Assembly (NCBI GenBank): GCA_022641835.1
Contig: CP048715.1
Coordinates: forward strand, 434,001 to 498,000
Length of the DNA stretch: 64,000 nucleotides
Source: Petasospora fabianii
Lineage: Eukaryota; Ascomycota; Saccharomycetes; Phaffomycetales; Wickerhamomycetaceae
Direction of reading: 5' to 3'
The notes under the pieces: generated by a model
What the model was told of the DNA's origin: nothing
Database searches by the model: none
Seen by the model: only the letters and a program-made list of their open reading frames with translations
In this document: positions 59,260 through 64,000 of the stretch, piece by piece
Layout: each line of letters begins with the position of its first letter
Position numbering within the stretch: position 1 is the stretch's first letter
Made by a program: the position numbers and the translations under genes

Positions 59260-59613
59260 TGTTAGTGACAATTGGCCGTGGTCTGGGAGTATGGCTACGT
59301 GTTAGGAGTTGGTGAGATCGCGTCCACGCTCAGTTTTTTTCTAAACGAAGAGGCTTCGGGTTGATATCCATCCTCTGGGCGCGTTCCTGCGCGATTTGAG
59401 GCGGGTAATGGGCCGCAGAGTGGGCCTTTTTGTTATAGAAAACTAGCTATTCCTAGCATTGAAACCTCTGTCTAACACCATACATCCAATTGCACGGATC
59501 GCTCCCCTCAATTGACATTCCCGAGCAGGCCGGCCCCCAGATCTAGAATCGCATGTGTTAGGCGCACGCCCAGCCTCCTCTCCGCTTACATAAGTGCTGA
59601 TGTAAGTTCGCGA

Positions 59614-59634
59614 GCTCATCTCCAAAATTTTTTT
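59614..59634 (+). promoter_or_regulatory. PAC and RRPE motifs upstream of SPB1
   Basis: GCTCATC (reverse complement of the PAC element GATGAGC) at 59614-59620 is followed 3 bp later by AAAATTTTTTT (59624-59634), an RRPE-type A/T motif, 85-105 bp before the SPB1 ATG. The pair is the hallmark of ribosome biogenesis promoters in yeasts. Confidence 0.7.
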
Positions 59635-59718
59635 GGTGCTCTATCTCTATGTCTTGACGGTTTCCCCATCCCAAGAGAAACTAAGTCGCAGGAAGAACGC
59701 CTTTGTACGCCTTTCAAG

Positions 59719-62258
59719 ATGGGTAAGACGCAGAAGAAAAACTCCAAAGGTCGTTTGGATCGTTACTACTACCTCGCTAAGGAGAAGGTACGTTGCTACT
59801 CCCGTTTTTAAAAGTCTCAAGGGGGCTTTGATCTCCACATGATGCATCTACTAACACACTAATCCAGGGTTACAGAGCCCGTTCCTCTTTCAAAATCATC
59901 CAGATCAATGAAAAGTATGGTCATTTCCTCGAGAAGTCCAAGGTGGTGATCGATCTTTGTGCTGCCCCAGGTTCCTGGTGTCAGGTTGCCTCCAACCTTT
60001 GTCCCGTCAACTCCCTCATCATTGGTGTGGATATTGTTCCAATGAAGCCTATGCCAAACGTCATCACATTCCAGTCTGATATCACAACAGAAGACTGCAG
60101 ATCCAGACTTAGAGGTTACATGAAGACATGGAAGGCTGATACCGTGATGCATGATGGTGCTCCGAATGTGGGTCTTGGTTGGGTGCAGGATGCTTTCACA
60201 CAGTCCCAGTTGACATTGCAAGCTTTAAAGCTTGCTGCTGAGAACTTGGTTGCCGGTGGTACTTTCGTCACAAAGGTTTTCAGATCCAAGGATTACAACA
60301 AGTTGATGTGGGTCTTCCAACAGTTGTTTGACAAGGTTGAGGCCACGAAGCCACCAGCTTCTAGAAATGTCTCCGCAGAGATTTTTGTTGTCTGTAAAGG
60401 TTTCAAAGCTCCAAAGAAGTTGGATCCAAGATTGCTTGATCCTAAAGAGGTGTTTGAGGAGCTTGCTGATGGTCCACAGAACAATGAGGCTAAGGTGTTC
60501 AACCCAGAGAAGAAGAGAAGAAAAAGAGATGGTTACGAAGAAGGTGACTACCTTCAGTTCAAGACCGTTCCAGTGATGGAGTTTGTCAGAGAGGATGATC
60601 CAATCGACGTTCTAGGATCTACAAATCAGCTTGTTATTGACGAAGAAGATCCAGATTGGAGTATTGTCAGAAAGATGAGAAAGACTACACCAGAGTTGCT
60701 CGAATGCTTCAAGGACTTGAAGGTTCTCGGTAAGAAAGATTTCAGAAACATTTTGAGATGGAGAAAGACAGCGAGAACACTTCTCAAGCTTGATGAGGAA
60801 GAGAAGGTTGAGGTTGAAGTTGAAGAACTTGACGAGGAAGCTCTTATCGATAAGGAGCTTGATGAAGTCAAGAAGAGACAGTTGCTCAAGCAGAAGAGAG
60901 AAAGAAGAAGAAAGAACGAGATGAAGCAAAAAGAGATCATGAGAATGCAAATGAACATGCTCACACCGATGGATATTGGTATCGAAGCCGGTGAGAGTGG
61001 TCGTGAATCTCTCTTCAACTTGAAGACCGCTGAGAAAACAGGACAGCTAGGTGACTTGGCAAAGGGTAAAAGAAGAATGATTTTCGACAAGGAGGAGCTT
61101 GCTGTTGACAACGACATTCACATTGCTTCAGACGCGGAGGCTGATTCAGATGAAGAGTTTGACGACTTGGCTGGTCAGTTGGATGGTATGTACAACGCAT
61201 ACCAGGAGAGAAGATCCGAGAGAGATGCTAAGTTCAGAGCCAAGAAGGCCAGAGGTGACGCTGACGATGAAAAGTGGGACGGTATCCAGGATAAGAAGAG
61301 TGACGACGAGAGTGAAGAGGAGGCTAAGGATTATCAAGAGGAAAGTGAAAGTGATCTTGACAGTGACGATGATGAGGCTATCAACAATCTCATTGCCAAA
61401 CTCAAGTCTGAAAAGGCTGGCGTCTTGTCCAAGAAGGCTGACATGCTATTCAATGATCCTATCTTTGCCGGTGTTGAGGCAGAACTATCTGCTCCAGCAT
61501 CCAAGAAGACCCAAACACCAAAAACTAACTCAGTTGAGTCACCTGATGAGTCTACCACTGCCTCTCTTTCAGATGGTGATTACGACTCTTCAGACAACGA
61601 GGACAAGATTGAGTACGTTGGTCGTGCCGATAATGACGATATGGATGTTGACGATTCAGACCTTGATGATAATGTCAACTTGAGAAACCACCAAAAGGAG
61701 GTTGACCTTGCCACCGCTCAGGCAATGACCCTTGCACACCAGATCGCTCTTGGCCAGAAGACGAAACACGACTTGGTTGATGACGGTTTCAACAGATATT
61801 CCTTCAACGATGTCGATGGTCTTCCAGCTTGGTTCTTGGATGATGAGAAGCAGCATTCCAAGATCAACAAGCCAATCACCAAAGAGGCTGCTCTTGCCAT
61901 TAAGGAGAAGATGAAGCAGCTTAACGCTAGACCTATCAAGAAGGTTGCCGAGGCTAAGGGTCGTAAGAAGATGAGAGCTCTTGCCCGTTTGGAGAAACTC
62001 AAGAAGAAGTCTGATATTATCAATGACGATAATGACAAATCTGAGAAGGATAAGGCTGAGGAGATTTCTAAGTTGATGAGAAAGCTAACAAAGAAGCAGA
62101 AGACCAAGCCAAAGGTCACTTACGTCTTTGCCAAGGGTGCCAACAGAGGTCTAAGTGGTAGACCAAAGGGTATCAAGGGTAAGTATAGAATGGTTGATGG
62201 TGTCATGAAGAATGAGCGCAGAGCCATTCGTCGTATCGCCAAGAAGCACAAGAAGTGA
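59719..62258 (+). CDS. SPB1: Spb1, 2'-O-methyltransferase of 27S pre-rRNA (one intron)
   Basis: Spliced product of 819 residues (S. cerevisiae Spb1 has 841). Exon 1 is 59719-59787 (23 codons) and exon 2 is 59868-62258. The intron (59788-59867, 80 nt) has donor GTACGT, branch TACTAAC at 59849-59855 and acceptor CCAG. Spb1 methylates the A-loop Gm2922 (and can modify U2921) of 25S rRNA in pre-60S particles. The FtsJ-type domain shows VVIDLCAAPGSWCQVA and the K-D-K-E set K32, D119, K159 and E194. A long charged middle (acidic DDE and basic runs) leads to the conserved C-terminal block beginning RPIKKVAEAKGRKKMRAL and ending GVMKNERRAIRRIAKKHKK. Confidence 0.96.
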
Positions 62259-62445
62259 TGATGACGTTTATGTTCAGAGATCCGGTTTCATTTTGATGCA
62301 TGACATACATAATTTCCTTGGTGTTTTTGGGTTTTGTTTGATTTAGTACTAGCATACACGTTTCTTTTGTTGCGTATGTAAAGCTTGATAGAGTTTTTAT
62401 CATTCAAGTGTCATTGTAAATTCATAAATATATCACGTCAAGCAA

Positions 62446-64000
62446 TTAGTTAGCATTACGTCTTCCCCTATTCCCGCCTCTTCCAAACCCACGAGATCTT
62501 CCATTACCGCTTGACCCACCCTTTGCAATTTTCACACCGGCGATCCTTCCTTCCAGCTCTTTTATGTCAACGTTCACGATATGGCATCTCATCTTTATCT
62601 GTGCCTCATCCGTGTCATTCTCATCCGCCGCCGTTATGGAAGGGAAAGAAACACGCACTTCAACTGTGTCTCTATGCTTCGATGTGACGAGTTTTGGCTG
62701 AAGCTCGCGGATGAACATGAAGTTGTTATTGCCTCTCTTGTAGAAAGTGGATGCAAACCCTTCAGGGTGCGAAACTTGTTCATAGGATGTAGATCGACGG
62801 CTGTATGGTTGATGTGTTTGATCAGATAATGTGAATGTTGGTGGGAGAGAGACCGGAATCATGGGTACATCAGTGCGAAACGAATCTGGGAATACGTCAC
62901 GATCAAGTGGCTGTGATGATGGTTCAAAGGTAACCGGTAGATATTGGTCATTCATCACTGGTGTGTCATGAAATGGTGCTTGGGGAGAACTCGGTGGGTA
63001 TTGGGGTTGGGGCTGATACTGCTGTTCGTGAAAAAGTTGCCTCCCCTGAAAGGCGTACTCATCATGAATACCTGGAGGAGCAGCAAAATGCTCGATAGGG
63101 ATTTGCTGTGGATGGTGATGATGGTGATGAAGTGGTTGTTGTGCTGTTTGTTGTTGCATTTGTTGAAAGAGATTGAACTGTGGGGGAGCCATCCGGAACG
63201 GTGCGGATGATCTCTCCACGACAGATGGCTGACGAGGAAAATGATCAAACGATGGATTCTGCTCCACGATTGGTGATGGGAAAAAACGTGAAGTACGTGA
63301 ACCACTTCTGCTCTGTGATTGGGATTGAGGTTGTGCTTGTCCCTGTTGAGTGTCCAGTTGCGTTATTGAAGTGCGGGATGATTGCATATTGAACGATTCA
63401 TTCAAGTTCAAGTTCTCAAGATCGAGATGAGCCCAGGAGGAATTGACAGCAGAATCGCTTTTTGTTGAGAGGTCTCTATCCTCTGTATTCCAAATTGTTT
63501 GTGAAGCTGCCCACTGTGAGTCTTCGTCGAGCATCTGTGCAGTGTTGAGGGTGTTAGATCTTGATTCCGACATACGAGTTGGTAAGCGATCTCCAAGAAA
63601 ACCCATCGGTGTGCGATTGACAGCGACATCAGGAAATGGTGATTCCACTGGATTGGTCAATGGGGATTGACTGAACGATTGGATCATTGGCGAGGCGACA
63701 TTCCGTCTGAAGCTTGAAATCTTGGAGTTTGGGGAGGACCATGTACGGTTCGCAGTTGGGGATAACGTGGACATAAGTTCGCTTTGCGAACGGCTTGTGG
63801 ATGTTGTTGATTGAGGCAGTGAAGAAGTGGTCTCTGTCGTTATCTGTGACTGGATATGGTTCCATTCTTCATTTCCCAACGTCGAGTTCTGTTGTGTGGG
63901 CTGATTCGGGGAAGGAAGTACCTTGGGGTCCTGAAATTTGAGGTCTGTAAGCGTGGATGTTGTGGTGGATTCTGTTGTTGGCTCTTCTATACCATCTTTG
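62446..64000 (-). CDS. Low-complexity protein with RGG-type C-terminus, 5' end cut by window edge
   Basis: The frame is open to the last base, so the start is outside the window; at least 517 residues are seen. It is Ser, Gln, Pro and Asn-rich with QSQSQSRSGSR, QQMQQQTAQQ and a HHHHHH run. Near the C-terminus is a short ordered block (NNFMFIRELQPKLVTSKHRD, then VEVRVSFPSI and CHIVNVDIKELEGRIAGVKI) and a basic Gly/Arg tail (RSRGFGRGGNRGRRN) typical of RNA-binding proteins. Psp2-like translation regulators share an RGG tail with low complexity, but I cannot assign this gene without the N-terminus. Convergent with SPB1. Confidence 0.65.
   Translation of the reverse strand, partial: KDGIEEPTTESTTTSTLTDLKFQDPKVLPSPNQPTQQNSTLGNEEWNHIQSQITTETTSSLPQSTTSTSRSQSELMSTLSPTANRTWSSPNSKISSFRRNVASPMIQSFSQSPLTNPVESPFPDVAVNRTPMGFLGDRLPTRMSESRSNTLNTAQMLDEDSQWAASQTIWNTEDRDLSTKSDSAVNSSWAHLDLENLNLNESFNMQSSRTSITQLDTQQGQAQPQSQSQSRSGSRTSRFFPSPIVEQNPSFDHFPRQPSVVERSSAPFRMAPPQFNLFQQMQQQTAQQPLHHHHHHPQQIPIEHFAAPPGIHDEYAFQGRQLFHEQQYQPQPQYPPSSPQAPFHDTPVMNDQYLPVTFEPSSQPLDRDVFPDSFRTDVPMIPVSLPPTFTLSDQTHQPYSRRSTSYEQVSHPEGFASTFYKRGNNNFMFIRELQPKLVTSKHRDTVEVRVSFPSITAADENDTDEAQIKMRCHIVNVDIKELEGRIAGVKIAKGGSSGNGRSRGFGRGGNRGRRNAN

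Overview
The window is nuclear DNA from a budding yeast (Saccharomycotina). It holds 35 protein-coding genes (two cut by the window edges) and two tRNA genes. Genes are short, close together and mostly intron-free. Where introns occur they are short, lie near the 5' end and carry TACTAAC-type branch points. A nuclear gene for the 49-kDa subunit of respiratory complex I and a sphingolipid C9-methyltransferase gene exclude Saccharomyces and its close relatives. CTG codons fall at conserved leucines (for example in TOP1, CDC9 and the complex I subunit), so CTG is read as Leu and the CTG-Ser yeasts are unlikely. I do not commit to a genus.

Layout. 0-5 kb: NCA2 (partial), PIN3 and MAY24, the same trio and orientation as S. 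cerevisiae YPR155C-YPR154W-YPR153W, then an F-box gene. 5-9 kb: CDC9 (DNA ligase I) and a possible INO80 subunit. 9-14.6 kb: an unnamed membrane protein, RPS27, an unnamed small protein and POP4. 14.8-23 kb: AIM22, PSF2 and ARG2 (divergent, as in S. cerevisiae), RCL1, TAF4 and JID1. 23-34 kb: CSI2, TOP1, tRNA-Arg, MDM12 and COQ10 (divergent), MVP1 and RSM22. 34.6-38.3 kb: a divergent JLP1 / SOA1-like transporter pair for sulfonate sulfur. 38.3-46 kb: an atypical PMT-family protein, complex I 49 kDa, and the condensin gene YCS4. 46-52.3 kb: a gene-poor stretch with a tiny GPI-type protein, a candidate structured RNA, a palindromic tandem repeat, tRNA-Gln and a SNA/PMP3-family gene. 52.3-64 kb: two unnamed genes, KAR4, MTS1, SPB1 and a partial RGG-tailed protein.

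Functional themes. DNA replication and chromosomes: CDC9, PSF2, TOP1, YCS4, several with ACGCGT (MluI cell-cycle box) sites upstream. Ribosome and RNA processing: RPS27, POP4, RCL1, SPB1, RSM22, with PAC/RRPE motifs at SPB1 and RCL1. Mitochondria: NCA2, AIM22, ARG2, JID1, MDM12, COQ10, RSM22, complex I. Sulfur scavenging: JLP1 with its transporter.

Nine introns in eight genes were placed by reading splice sites by eye. They restore conserved N- or C-termini in PIN3, MAY24, RPS27, TOP1, MTS1, SPB1 and a SNA-like gene, and extend one unnamed gene. I saw no transposon, virus-like element, rDNA, CRISPR array or centromere signature.
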